DNA of 64,000 nucleotides from Streptomyces armeniacus (GTDB lineage Bacteria > Actinomycetota > Actinomycetes > Streptomycetales > Streptomycetaceae). The stretch covers positions 2,967,367-3,031,366 of the forward strand of contig NZ_CP031320.1 of the NCBI RefSeq assembly GCF_003355155.1, in the 5' to 3' direction. Shown here piece by piece: positions 7,085 to 15,725 of this stretch. The notes under the pieces were generated by a model that worked only from the letters and a program-made list of their open reading frames with translations, was not told the origin of the DNA and did not search any database. The translations under genes and the position numbers were made by a program. Numbering within the stretch: position 1 is the stretch's first letter; the number at the start of each line of letters is the position of its first letter.

Positions 7085-9015
7085 CGCCCGCCCAGCGACC
7101 GCCGGGCGAGCACCGTACGGAGGGCATCGCGCACCGTACGGAGGCCGCGGACCGTACGGCCGGAGGGGACCGTACGGAGTCGGCCGCGGACCGTACGGCG
7201 GCCGGGAGCCGTACGGAGGCGGCGCCCCGTATGCCGGCCCCCCGTACGCCGTCCCGCGTGGCCGCCGTACGGTGCGGCTTCGCCGGGAAGCCCGCCGCGG
7301 ACGGTACGGCGCTGGGCATCCTGCACCGTACGGACCGGCCGCTGGCACGGCCCGAGCCGGCGGCGGAGCCGGCCGAGACGGCGGAGCGGCGCGTCACGGA
7401 GGCGTTCGACGCCGTCGCCGACCGGCTGCTCGGCCTGTCCGCGTCACTGCGCGCCGACGGGAAAGAGGACCAGGCGGACATCATGGAGGTGACCGCCCTC
7501 CTCGCACAGGACCCCGACCTGCGGTCCCGCGCCGTCGCCGGCGCCCGGCGCGGCACGGCCGCGGCGGCCGCCGTACGGGAGGCGGCCGAGGCGTACGCCA
7601 CGGTCATCGGCTCGCTCAGCGACCCGACGCTCGCCGAACGCGCCACCGACGTACGCCAGGTCGGCCGCCGCGTACTCGCCGAACTGTCCGGCAGTACGCT
7701 GCCGCCGCCCGGCCAGCCGCTGGTCCTGGTGGCGCACGAGATCGGCGCGGCCGACCTGCTCGAACCGGGCCGTACGGTCGTCGCCGCGGCCTCCGTCACC
7801 GGCGGGCCCAACGGGCATGCCGCGATCGTGGCCCGCTCCCTGGGCATCCCGCTGCTGCTTGACGTCGATCCGGCGCTCACCGAACTCCCCGACGGGGAGC
7901 AGCTGCTGGTCGACGCCTCCGCGTCGCTCGCCGTCAGCCGCCCAGAACCGTCCGAGCGGGCCGCCGCGCTCGCCGCGATGGACGCCGCACGCGCCCGCCG
8001 CGAGGCGGTCGCCGCACAGCGGCACCTGCCGCCCGAGACGGTCGACGGCCACCGGATGGTGCTCAACGCCAACGTGGCCACCGCCGCCGAGGCCGGCGCC
8101 GCCCTGGAGGCGAACGCCGACGGCGTCGGGCTGCTCCGCACCGAACTCCCCTTCCTCACCGCCCGTTCCTGGCCGACGCGCGCACAGCACACCGCGGCAC
8201 TCGCGCCCGTGCTGCGCAGGCTGGGCGGCGGAGCGGTCACCGTACGGACGCTGGACTTCGCGGACGACAAGCTGCCGCCGTTCCTCGTGGGGGAGCGCCC
8301 CGAGGGGCAGGCGCTGGGGCGCGGGCTGCCGCTGATGCTGGCGGCACCGGAGGCGTTCGGCGACCAGTTCCGCGCGCTGCTGGAGGCGGCCCGTACGGAC
8401 GCGGGGCCGACCCGCAAGGACGCGGGACCAACGCGTAGAGACGCGGGGCCGAAGGCGGGCGGCGGCGCGGCACCGGACCTGCGCATCATGATCCCGATGG
8501 TCGCCGACGTCAGCGAACTCCACGCCTGCCGCGGCATCCTCTACCGCACCGCAGCCGAACTCGGCGTCGAGGCACCGCCGCTGGGCGTCATGGTCGAGCT
8601 CCCGGAGGCTGTCGCGGCTGCGGACGAACTGGCCCGCACGGCAGCGTTCCTGTCCATCGGCAGCAACGACCTCACCTGCCAGCTGCTGGGCCTGGACCGC
8701 CGCGACCCCTCCGCGACACCCGCGCTCGCGGCGCACCCACGGGTGCTGGAGGCGATCGGGCAGGTCGTCAACGCCGCCCGCAGGCACCACCGTTCGGTGT
8801 CGGTCTGCGGCGACGCTGCGGCGCACCCGCTGGTGACGCCGCTGCTGATCGGGCTGGGCGTGGACGCGCTGTCGGTGGCGTCGGGCGCGCTGGACGAGGT
8901 ACGCGCCCGCGTACGCGGTCTCGCGCGGGACGACTGCGCCGCACTGGCGGCGGAGGCACTGACCCTGTCCACAGCCGAAGAGGTGTGGGCGCTGGTGCGG
9001 CGGGACTGCCCGTAA
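7081..9015 (+). CDS. PTS enzyme I homologue (PEP-protein phosphotransferase) dedicated to the dihydroxyacetone kinase relay
   Basis: This is a full enzyme I-type protein. It has an EI N-terminal helical domain, the phosphohistidine H246 in VTGGPNGHAAIVARS, and a PEP-binding barrel with VRTLDFADDK, IMIPMVAD and SIGSNDLTCQL. The catalytic cysteine is C576 in VCGDAA. It should phosphorylate the HPr encoded at 3558. Residues 1-50 are a low-complexity Arg-Thr-rich extension, made of CCGTACGG octamers in frame. An ATG at 7231 with GGAGG 11 bases upstream would remove it and give a normal-length EI (about 595 aa), so the start is uncertain. A further Asp-Ala-Gly-Pro-rich insertion lies near residue 440. 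Confidence 0.88.
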   Translation: MTPAQRPPGEHRTEGIAHRTEAADRTAGGDRTESAADRTAAGSRTEAAPRMPAPRTPSRVAAVRCGFAGKPAADGTALGILHRTDRPLARPEPAAEPAETAERRVTEAFDAVADRLLGLSASLRADGKEDQADIMEVTALLAQDPDLRSRAVAGARRGTAAAAAVREAAEAYATVIGSLSDPTLAERATDVRQVGRRVLAELSGSTLPPPGQPLVLVAHEIGAADLLEPGRTVVAAASVTGGPNGHAAIVARSLGIPLLLDVDPALTELPDGEQLLVDASASLAVSRPEPSERAAALAAMDAARARREAVAAQRHLPPETVDGHRMVLNANVATAAEAGAALEANADGVGLLRTELPFLTARSWPTRAQHTAALAPVLRRLGGGAVTVRTLDFADDKLPPFLVGERPEGQALGRGLPLMLAAPEAFGDQFRALLEAARTDAGPTRKDAGPTRRDAGPKAGGGAAPDLRIMIPMVADVSELHACRGILYRTAAELGVEAPPLGVMVELPEAVAAADELARTAAFLSIGSNDLTCQLLGLDRRDPSATPALAAHPRVLEAIGQVVNAARRHHRSVSVCGDAAAHPLVTPLLIGLGVDALSVASGALDEVRARVRGLARDDCAALAAEALTLSTAEEVWALVRRDCP

Positions 9016-9134
9016 GAGCGGCCGCGGCCGCCGGCTGGTGAACGGACGGTCGAGTCGCTACCGGGGGCTTTCCCCACCCCCGTTCGGTGGCTTGCCGCAT
9101 TACGGGCGGGCGGGGGCGTTCGTAGGTTGAGGGC

Positions 9135-9911
9135 ATGACGAAGACGACCGCCGGCGCCGCGCTGGCACTGGCCCTGATCGCCGTGGCCGCGACGCTGTCC
9201 GGCTGCTCGATGGAGCAGGTCAGCGACGGGAAGGCGAAGCACAAGAGCTTCGCGCTGACCGGGCGGCAGCTGACCGTGGTCACCGGCGACAGCCGGCTGG
9301 AGCTGGTGCCCGTCGACCGCGAGGCGGACGCCGCCGGCACGCGGCAGCTCGATGTCACGCGCTGGTTCAAGGCGTCCAAGCTGAACGGAAAAGTGGGTGC
9401 CGACTGGGAGTTGGAGGGCGGCGACACCCTGCGGCTCAAGGTCACGTGCAAGGGCCTCATGGTGGACTGCAGCGCGCGGCACCGGGTCGAGGTGCCACGG
9501 GACGTGGCGGTGGACGTGCGGTCGCAGGACGGGCGGGTGAGCGCGAGCGGCTTCAGCACGCCGCTGTCGATACGTACGGCCGACGGGGACGTCGAGGTGC
9601 GCGGCGCGGGCGCGGACCTGAAGCTCCGTACGGCGGACGGGGACATACGGGCGGAAAAGCTGCGTTCGCGTTCGGTGTCGGCCCGTTCGCAGGACGGCTC
9701 GCTGACGCTGGGCTTCCGGGAGCCGCCGACCTCGGTCCGTACGGAGAGCCAGGACGGCAGCACGACCGTGACCGCGCCGCGCACGCCGTACCGCATACGT
9801 ACGGACACGGCGGACGGCTCAGTGGACGTGTCGCTGCCGCGGCGGAAGTCCAGCCCGCGGAGCATCGAGGCGACGGCGCAGGACGGGAGCATCACGCTGC
9901 GCGGCTCGTAG
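9135..9911 (+). CDS. DUF4097-type beta-helical lipoprotein
   Basis: This 258-aa secreted lipoprotein has a signal peptide (residues 1-28) ending in the lipobox LSGC, so it should be anchored to the outer face of the membrane. The rest repeats a short strand pattern with SQDGRVSAS, TADGDVEVR, TADGDIRA, SQDGSLTL and AQDGSITL, typical of the DUF4097 putative adhesin beta-helix. Function is unknown. It stands alone, with a weak GAGGG ribosome binding site. Confidence 0.8.
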   Translation: MTKTTAGAALALALIAVAATLSGCSMEQVSDGKAKHKSFALTGRQLTVVTGDSRLELVPVDREADAAGTRQLDVTRWFKASKLNGKVGADWELEGGDTLRLKVTCKGLMVDCSARHRVEVPRDVAVDVRSQDGRVSASGFSTPLSIRTADGDVEVRGAGADLKLRTADGDIRAEKLRSRSVSARSQDGSLTLGFREPPTSVRTESQDGSTTVTAPRTPYRIRTDTADGSVDVSLPRRKSSPRSIEATAQDGSITLRGS

Positions 9912-9964
9912 GGGCACGGCTCGCAGGGGCACGGCTCGTAGGGGGCGCAGGGGCACAGCGCGTA
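9908..9964. repeat. Short imperfect direct repeats after the DUF4097 gene
   Basis: The stretch reads as successive copies of GGGGCACGGCTCG and close variants, at about 9913, 9929 and 9950. It lies between two same-strand genes and has no obvious hairpin. It could be an expansion by slippage. Confidence 0.5.
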
Positions 9965-10121
9965 CGGGGGCATGGGTGGGACTTGGGCGTCGTCCGGGCA
10001 ACGGGCCGCGGGCGCCCGGCCGTTCAGCCGTTCCCGGCCCGAGGGGCGGGCGCCGTGGTCCGTTCGGTACGCTCGTCGGCTTACGAAGGCAGACGCCGGA
10101 GGACGACGACGGAGGACGACG

Positions 10122-11066
10122 ATGTCCGTGCCACCACCGCCGCGGCCGCACGGCGGCCAGGGCGGACCCGGCGGACCGGGTCCGTACGCGCAGCGCGGCT
10201 CGTACGGTCCCGCGCAGCCCGGACCGTACGGGCCGCCGCAGGGCGGTCACGGGCAGCAGGGGATGCCCGGCGGCCACGGACAGCACGGCGTGCACGGGCC
10301 GCACGGGCCATCGCACGGACCGTCGCACGGGCCATCGCACGGCCCGCCGCCGCCCGGCGGGCCGCCGCCGCGGGGGAACAACTCCGGGCGGCTGGCGGCC
10401 GTCGCCGTCGTGGCGGGCGTGCTGGCGCTGGCCATGGTCGCGTGGATCGTCTGGGAGGCGTACGACCCGTCCGACGGCTCGTCCGACCCCGCCGCGCCCC
10501 AACGGTCCTCCCCCGCCTCGGAGGAGACCATGGGCCCCGTCTACAAGCTGTCCCTTCCCGAGACCCTGCAGGGCGGCCGCTACAAGCTGTCCCGCGACCT
10601 GACCGAGAACACCGAACGGGACCGCCCGCGCGGCACCGACTTCGCCGATCAGCTGCAGGCGAAGGCCGGCCTGTACACGGCATCCGGTCCCGCCGCCGAG
10701 GGCGCGGAGGGCGGCGGGGACGAGTTCATCTTCCAGGGACTGAGTTCGACGGAGCCCGATCCGACGTTCCCGCGCTACGGAATGCTCGACGGCATGACCG
10801 ACGACCCGGGCGTCCGTGTCGCCGTCGCGCGCCGGCTGTTCACCTTGGAGGGCGGCAAGCTCGCGTGCGAGGTGCACCGCAACTCGGCGCAGGGGGACGG
10901 TCAGCGTACGTTCCCGATGTGCTCCTGGATCGACCCGCACACGCAGGGCATCGTCATGGACAGCAGCCCCGCGACCCAGGGCATGGACCCGGCCGAGGTG
11001 GACCTCAAGGCGTTCGCGCGGAAGACCGCCAAGGTGCGCGACGAGGTCCGCGTACCGGCCGGCTGA
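10122..11066 (+). CDS. Single-pass membrane protein with Pro/Gly/His-rich N terminus
   Basis: This is a 314-aa protein of unknown function. Residues 1-85 are low complexity (PPPPRPHGGQGGPGG and HGPSHGPSHG repeats) and probably cytoplasmic. One transmembrane helix follows (LAAVAVVAGVLALAMVAWIV), then a soluble external domain of about 200 residues with YKLSLPETLQGGRYKLSRD. This layout is common in Streptomyces membrane proteins that carry an extracytoplasmic lipocalin-like or unknown domain. The ATG at 10122 has GGAGG 7 bases upstream; the longer in-frame start at 9972 has no support. Confidence 0.75.
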   Translation: MSVPPPPRPHGGQGGPGGPGPYAQRGSYGPAQPGPYGPPQGGHGQQGMPGGHGQHGVHGPHGPSHGPSHGPSHGPPPPGGPPPRGNNSGRLAAVAVVAGVLALAMVAWIVWEAYDPSDGSSDPAAPQRSSPASEETMGPVYKLSLPETLQGGRYKLSRDLTENTERDRPRGTDFADQLQAKAGLYTASGPAAEGAEGGGDEFIFQGLSSTEPDPTFPRYGMLDGMTDDPGVRVAVARRLFTLEGGKLACEVHRNSAQGDGQRTFPMCSWIDPHTQGIVMDSSPATQGMDPAEVDLKAFARKTAKVRDEVRVPAG

Positions 11067-11245
11067 CCCCGGCGAGCGGGCGGCCCGCGGCGCGAGCGCG
11101 CGGCGGCCGGACGGCGACCGGACGGCGACCGGGTGACGGGCCGGAGCCGCGGGGCGCGGAATAACGGTCGGCGGCGCTCACTTCCGCTAGGTGTACGGGG
11201 GGCGCGCGTATGCGGCGCCCGACGTCACCTACCGAGGAGCAGACC

Positions 11246-11674
11246 ATGGCCCTGAGCCGTGAAGAACGTGAGCAGTTCCTTGCCGAGCCGCACGTCGCCG
11301 CCCTGTCGGTGGACTCGGGGCAGCGGGGGCGGGCGCCGCTGACCGTCCCCGTCTGGTACCAGTACGCGCCCGGCGGCGACGTCTGGGTGCTGACCGGCCG
11401 CGACTCGCGCAAGGCCGAACTGATCGCCAAGGCGGGCCGGTTCACGCTGCTGGTCGACCGTCTGGAGCCGACCGTCCGCTACGTCTCCGTCGAGGGCGCC
11501 GTGATCGAGACGGCCGCCGGCACCCATGACGACCTGGTGGAGATCTCCTCCCGCTACCTGCCCGCCGACAAGGTCGACGGCTATGTCGCGCACATGGAGG
11601 CGGAGGAGGGCGACATGGTGGTCCTCCACATGCGCCCGCAGCGCTGGGTCAGCTCGGACCTCGGCGAGGTCTGA
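11246..11674 (+). CDS. Pyridoxamine 5'-phosphate oxidase-like (PPOX/FMN split-barrel) protein
   Basis: This 142-aa split-barrel protein resembles the PPOX and F420/FMN-binding families. It has the N-terminal EEREQFLAEPHVAALSVD helix-strand, VPVWYQYAPGGDVWVLT, LIAKAGRFTLLVDR and RYVSVEGAV. Family members bind a flavin or F420 and reduce small substrates or act in haem handling. The exact substrate cannot be told from sequence. ATG at 11246 has GAGGAG 7 bases before it. Confidence 0.78.
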   Translation: MALSREEREQFLAEPHVAALSVDSGQRGRAPLTVPVWYQYAPGGDVWVLTGRDSRKAELIAKAGRFTLLVDRLEPTVRYVSVEGAVIETAAGTHDDLVEISSRYLPADKVDGYVAHMEAEEGDMVVLHMRPQRWVSSDLGEV

Positions 11675-11826
11675 GCCGTACGGGCGCGGGCGTACGACCC
11701 GCCTACGGTCCTGGGCGTACGGCCCCGCGTACGGTCGCCGGCGCGCGGGGCGGCCGTACGGCGCGTACCGGCGGCGAGTCCGTTTCGTTCAAGACCGCGG
11801 GGCCGACGGGGGCGGAGGCTGGGCAC

Positions 11827-12729
11827 ATGGACACCAAGAAGCCCGACCTCACCGCCGCCACCGCCTTCATGACCACGCACGCCCGCCTCCTGGACCGGCG
11901 GCGCCTCGAACTGCTGCTCGGCCGCTGCACGCCGGACGCGGTGATCGCCGCCCTGGACGCGTACCGCAACCCCGACGGCGGCTACGGCTGGGGCCTCGAA
12001 CCCGACCTGCGGGCGCGCGGCAGCCAGCCGGTCGCGGCGCTGCACGCGTTCGAACCGCTGGCGGAGTGCGGGCCGGAAACGTATCCGCAGGCGAAGGCGG
12101 TGTGCGACTGGCTGGAGTCGGTGGCGCTGCCGGACGGCGGCATGCCGTTCGCGCTGCCCATGGAGGGCCCGGACCTGGCGGGCGCGGCGCCGTTCTGGGC
12201 GGCGGCCGACCCGGCCGCGCCGTCGCTCCACATGACCGCGGTCGTGGCCGGCGCCGCCCACCGCGTGGGCCGCCACGACCCGGCCGTACGGGACCACCGC
12301 TGGCTGGCGCGGGCCACGGACTTCTGCCGGCGCGCGATCGCCGCGCTGGACGCGCCGCCGCACGCAATCGAGTTCCGCTTCGTCCTCGACCTGCTGGACA
12401 CCCTGCACGGCACACACGACTGGGCCGGGCCCGAACTGGAGCGGCTGGCGGCGTGGCTGCCACACACGGGCCGCATGGCGGTCGAGGGCGGCGCGGAGGG
12501 CGAGTCGATGCGCCCGCTGGACTTCGCCCCGCTCCCGGACCGCCCGCTACGGCGCCTGATCGACGCCGAGGTGATCAGCGCGGAGCTGGACCGGCTGGCC
12601 GCGGGACAGCAGCACGACGGCGGCTGGGCGGTCGACTTCGCGGCGCAGTCACCGGCCGGGGCGCTGGAGTGGCGCGGCTACGCCACGGTGGGCGCGGTGA
12701 CCGTGCTCCGCGCCAACGGCCGTCTCTAA
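11827..12729 (+). CDS. Prenyltransferase/terpene cyclase-fold (alpha/alpha barrel) protein of unknown function
   Basis: This 300-aa protein has repeated helix pairs, and the phrases YRNPDGGYGWGLEPD and QQHDGGWAVDF resemble the QW-type motifs of the squalene cyclase/prenyltransferase alpha-alpha barrel. It lacks a DDxxD or DxDD catalytic motif that I can recognise, so enzymatic activity is uncertain. It is a single gene with no clear partners. Confidence 0.65.
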   Translation: MDTKKPDLTAATAFMTTHARLLDRRRLELLLGRCTPDAVIAALDAYRNPDGGYGWGLEPDLRARGSQPVAALHAFEPLAECGPETYPQAKAVCDWLESVALPDGGMPFALPMEGPDLAGAAPFWAAADPAAPSLHMTAVVAGAAHRVGRHDPAVRDHRWLARATDFCRRAIAALDAPPHAIEFRFVLDLLDTLHGTHDWAGPELERLAAWLPHTGRMAVEGGAEGESMRPLDFAPLPDRPLRRLIDAEVISAELDRLAAGQQHDGGWAVDFAAQSPAGALEWRGYATVGAVTVLRANGRL

Positions 12730-12768
12730 CGGGCCACTTACCGCCCAGGCGAGTGCTGCGGCGCCCGG

Positions 12769-13095
12769 TCACGGCACGCCCAGCAGGCGCAGCAGCGCCG
12801 CCGTGGCCGCCGCCGCCAGGACGACGACCACGAACGGCAGCCGCCGCCACGCCAGTACGCCGCCCATCGCGACCCCCGCCGGGCGCGCCACCCCGGCGGA
12901 CTCCGCGCCCTCGCTCAGTGCCGTCGTCGCCACCAGGGCGACGAGCAGGACGACGGCGGAGGTCGTCATCAGCCGCTCGGCGCGCTCCGTCACGTGCAGC
13001 CGCGCCCGCAGCAGCGGCCCGGCGAACCGGAACGTGAACGTCCCGGCGGCCAGTACGGCGACCGCGCCCAGCACCAGGGCCGTGTGCGCGCTCAT
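12769..13095 (-). CDS. azlD: AzlD-type branched-chain amino acid exporter, small subunit
   Basis: This 108-aa membrane protein has three or four hydrophobic segments (ALVLGAVAVLAAGTFTFRF; SAVVLLVALVATTAL; FVVVVLAAAATAALLRLL), the usual size and pattern of AzlD. It pairs with AzlC to export branched-chain amino acids or analogues. The ATG at 13095 overlaps the azlC stop by 4 bases and has AGGAG 8 bases upstream; the longer ORF start is not needed. Confidence 0.85.
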   Translation of the reverse strand: MSAHTALVLGAVAVLAAGTFTFRFAGPLLRARLHVTERAERLMTTSAVVLLVALVATTALSEGAESAGVARPAGVAMGGVLAWRRLPFVVVVLAAAATAALLRLLGVP

Positions 13096-13916
13096 CGGAC
13101 CGGCTCCTCTCGCCCGCACCCGGTACGGCCCGGCGCACCGGGTGCGTCCGGCTGTTCCGGCCCGTCCGGCTGTTCCGGCCCGTCCTGCTCACCCGGCCCG
13201 TCCTGCTCACCCGGCCCGTCCGGCTGTTCCGGCTTGTGCCCGCGCCGCCGCCTTCCGCCCCCGAGCGGCAGCAGCAACGCCGTCAGCGCCAGCAGCACGG
13301 GCAGCCCGGCGGGCAGGAACGGTGTGGCGGCCAGCGCGAGGACGGCCCCGGCGAGCGCCGTACGGCGCGTACGGGCGTCCCGTAGCGACGGGAACACCAG
13401 CGCCAGCAGCACGGCCGGGAACATCGCGTCCAGCCCGTACGTGTCGGTGTCGCCCATGACGCTGCCGAGCAGCCCGCCGGCGAGCGTGCCCAGCGGCCAG
13501 CAGACGAGGATGCCGATGCCGCAGGCCCAGTACGCGGCGCGCTTGCGGGCGGGGTCGGACTGGCCGAGCGCGAAGACGATCGACTCGTCGTTCATGACGT
13601 GGCTGCCGAGGACGCGCTGCCTGCCGCGGCCGATCACCTCGCTGACGGCCAGCCCGAACGGCAGGTGCCGGGAGTTGACCAGCAGCCCGGCGACGGCCGC
13701 CGCGACCGGGCTGCCACCGGCGGCGACGATCCCGACGAACAGGATCTCGGAGGCGCCGGCGAGTACGAGTACGGAGAGCGCGAGCGGCAGCCACAGGTCG
13801 AGGCCCAGGCCCACGGAGATCGCGCCGTAGGACATGCCGACGACGCCGTCCGCCAGGCAGACGAGGCCGATCTCCCAGCGGAGCCGGCGGTCCAGGGTTC
13901 GCCATATCGAACGCAT
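13092..13916 (-). CDS. azlC: AzlC family branched-chain amino acid exporter, large subunit
   Basis: This 274-aa polytopic membrane protein starts with the AzlC-like DGVVGMSYGAISVGLGLDLW, then NSRHLPFGLAVSEVI and MNDESIVFALGQSDP. With AzlD it should form an exporter. The C-terminal 45 residues are an unusual hydrophilic tail of EQPDGPGEQDGP repeats followed by GCGREEPVR, encoded by tandem DNA repeats at 13146-13230. It is divergent from an XRE-cupin regulator 66 bp away, a standard arrangement for azlCD. Confidence 0.88.
   Translation of the reverse strand: MRSIWRTLDRRLRWEIGLVCLADGVVGMSYGAISVGLGLDLWLPLALSVLVLAGASEILFVGIVAAGGSPVAAAVAGLLVNSRHLPFGLAVSEVIGRGRQRVLGSHVMNDESIVFALGQSDPARKRAAYWACGIGILVCWPLGTLAGGLLGSVMGDTDTYGLDAMFPAVLLALVFPSLRDARTRRTALAGAVLALAATPFLPAGLPVLLALTALLLPLGGGRRRRGHKPEQPDGPGEQDGPGEQDGPEQPDGPEQPDAPGAPGRTGCGREEPVR
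13146..13230. repeat. Tandem repeats encoding the AzlC C-terminal tail
   Basis: On the plus strand the blocks GGCTGTTCCGGCCCGTCC and TGCTCACCCGGCCCGTCC, each 18 bp, alternate in tandem. They keep the reading frame of azlC, so length change only alters the disordered tail. Confidence 0.75.
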
Positions 13917-13982
13917 GCCTTCTAGACTGAACGAGACCGCATCGGTCCGTCAAACCGAACAGTCGACTTCTGGAGCGAACGA

Positions 13983-14624
13983 ATGGCACAGCGGCCAGGC
14001 CCCGGCAGCGAAGACGACGGCACAGGCACCGGCGCCGACACCCGCGCCGGCGGCGCGCGCACCGGCCGTACGGAGTCCCGCGCCCCGCTCGCCGCCATCG
14101 CCGCGTCCCTGCAGCAGGAACGGCGCCGCGCCGGGCTGTCCCTCGCGGAGGTGGCGCGGCGGGCGGGCATCGCGAAGTCGACGCTCTCCCAGCTGGAGTC
14201 CGGCACCGGCAACCCGAGCGTCGAGACCCTCTGGGCCCTCAGCGTCACCCTCGACGTGCCCTTCGCGCGGCTCGTCGACCCGCCGCGGCCCACGGTCCAG
14301 GTGATCAGGGCGGGCGAGGGGCCGGCGTTCGCCTCGGAACGCTCCGACTACCTCGCCACCCTCCTGTCGTCCGCACCCCCGAACGCGCGCCGCGACCTGT
14401 TCCTCGTCACCGCCCAGCCCGGCACGCCGCGCGAGTCGGAGCCGCACATGCCGGGCGTCGTCGAGCACGTCGTGCTGTGCTCGGGGCGCGCGTACGTCGG
14501 CCTCTCCGCGGACCCCGTCGAGCTGGGCCCCGGCGACTACACCGCCTATCCGGGCGATGTGCCGCACGTGTTCAGGGCGCTGGAGCCGGACACGCGGGCG
14601 GTGCTTGTCTCCGAGCACAACTGA
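13983..14624 (+). CDS. XRE family regulator with cupin domain, likely controls azlCD
   Basis: This 213-aa protein has a variable 35-residue N-terminal extension, an XRE helix-turn-helix (SLAEVARRAGIAKSTLSQLE) and a C-terminal cupin barrel with HMPGVVEHVVLCSG and GDYTAYPGDVPHVFRAL. Such HTH-cupin regulators usually sense small molecules and control adjacent transporters. The gene is divergent from azlC across 66 bp, so azlCD is the expected target. Confidence 0.86.
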   Translation: MAQRPGPGSEDDGTGTGADTRAGGARTGRTESRAPLAAIAASLQQERRRAGLSLAEVARRAGIAKSTLSQLESGTGNPSVETLWALSVTLDVPFARLVDPPRPTVQVIRAGEGPAFASERSDYLATLLSSAPPNARRDLFLVTAQPGTPRESEPHMPGVVEHVVLCSGRAYVGLSADPVELGPGDYTAYPGDVPHVFRALEPDTRAVLVSEHN

Positions 14625-14696
14625 CGGCGCGTACGGGCACGCCGACCCGGCCTGTACGGGCGTACGGGTGCGTGAGATACGGGCGCGGGCGTACGG

Positions 14697-15521
14697 CTAC
14701 CAGTGCGCGGGCCGTACGAACGCCCGCGGCACCCGCGTCGCGCCGTCCCCCTTCGCGGCGTTGAGCTGGGACTGGGTGAGGAACAGGCAGTCCGTCAGGT
14801 CTGCGCCGCTCAGGTCCGCGTCCCGCAGGTCCGCGCCGAGCAAGTCGGCCGTACGCAGGTCGGCGCCCGTGAGGTCGGCGGCGATCAGCAGCGCGCCGCG
14901 CAGGCTGGCACCGCGCAGGTTCGCGCGCCGCAGCCGGGCCCCCATCAGGTCCGCCCCGCGGCGGTTCTGGTGCCGGGCCCCCGGCACCCCGGCCCGTACG
15001 AGCTCGCTCACGCGCAGCAGCAGCGCGCTGACGCCGTCCCGGTGGGCGGCCACGTCGAGGGAGGCGAGTTCGTCCGGGCCGCCGAGGGTGAGGTGCTCGG
15101 TGTGCTCCAGTGACGCACGGAGCTCCCCGTGCACGGGAGCGGCGGCGGGGAGGGTGAGGGCTTCGGTGAGGTACCAGAGCAGCTCGTGCAGCTGCCGCAT
15201 GACGGGCAGCACCGCGAACATGGCCCCCGCCGTCTCCGGCGCCTGCCGCCAGTCCCGTCCGCCGAAGGTGACCTGGGAGACCTTCTGCCCGGCACCGAAA
15301 CAGTCGTAGACGGTGCAGCCCCGGTAGCCCTCCTGCCGCAGCCGGGAGTGGATACCGCAGCCGAAGTCCGTGTCCAGATGCGTACAGGGCTCCCCGGCGG
15401 CCTTGTCCCGCGCGAAGTCCGCCGACACCGCGAAGGGCAGCGCGACACAGCACAGACCGAAGCAGCCGGCGCAGTCGGCCCGCAGGTCGGCGCGCTCGGG
15501 TACGGCGGGGGTCGGGGACAC
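14697..15521 (-). CDS. Pentapeptide repeat protein with N-terminal cysteine-rich region
   Basis: This 274-aa protein. Residues 1-70 hold many cysteines (DCAGCFGLCC, FGCGIHS, CTVYDCFG), suggesting a metal site. A helical middle follows. The C-terminal part is a right-handed beta-helix of A(D/N)LXX repeats (ADLMGARLRRANLRGASLRG, then ADLTGADLRTADL). I place the start at the GTG at 15521, with AGGAG 4 bases before it; the upstream in-frame codons have no ribosome binding site. Function unknown; related proteins are common in actinobacteria. Confidence 0.78.
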   Translation of the reverse strand: MSPTPAVPERADLRADCAGCFGLCCVALPFAVSADFARDKAAGEPCTHLDTDFGCGIHSRLRQEGYRGCTVYDCFGAGQKVSQVTFGGRDWRQAPETAGAMFAVLPVMRQLHELLWYLTEALTLPAAAPVHGELRASLEHTEHLTLGGPDELASLDVAAHRDGVSALLLRVSELVRAGVPGARHQNRRGADLMGARLRRANLRGASLRGALLIAADLTGADLRTADLLGADLRDADLSGADLTDCLFLTQSQLNAAKGDGATRVPRAFVRPAHW

Positions 15522-15725
15522 GGATCTCCTGCCGGGGTACGGGTGCGGGTCACCCCCATTCTCCCGGACACCGAACGGAACCGGCCGCCGGTGGGCTCCC
15601 CGTACGCGGAGGCGGAGCACCGCGTACGGGGGGCGAGCGCCCGTAATCCGTTCGGCAGCCGTACGGCCCGGCTGGCACGATGGTCCGTCCCCCGCTGCCG
15701 CCACTCCCACCACGGAATCAGACTG

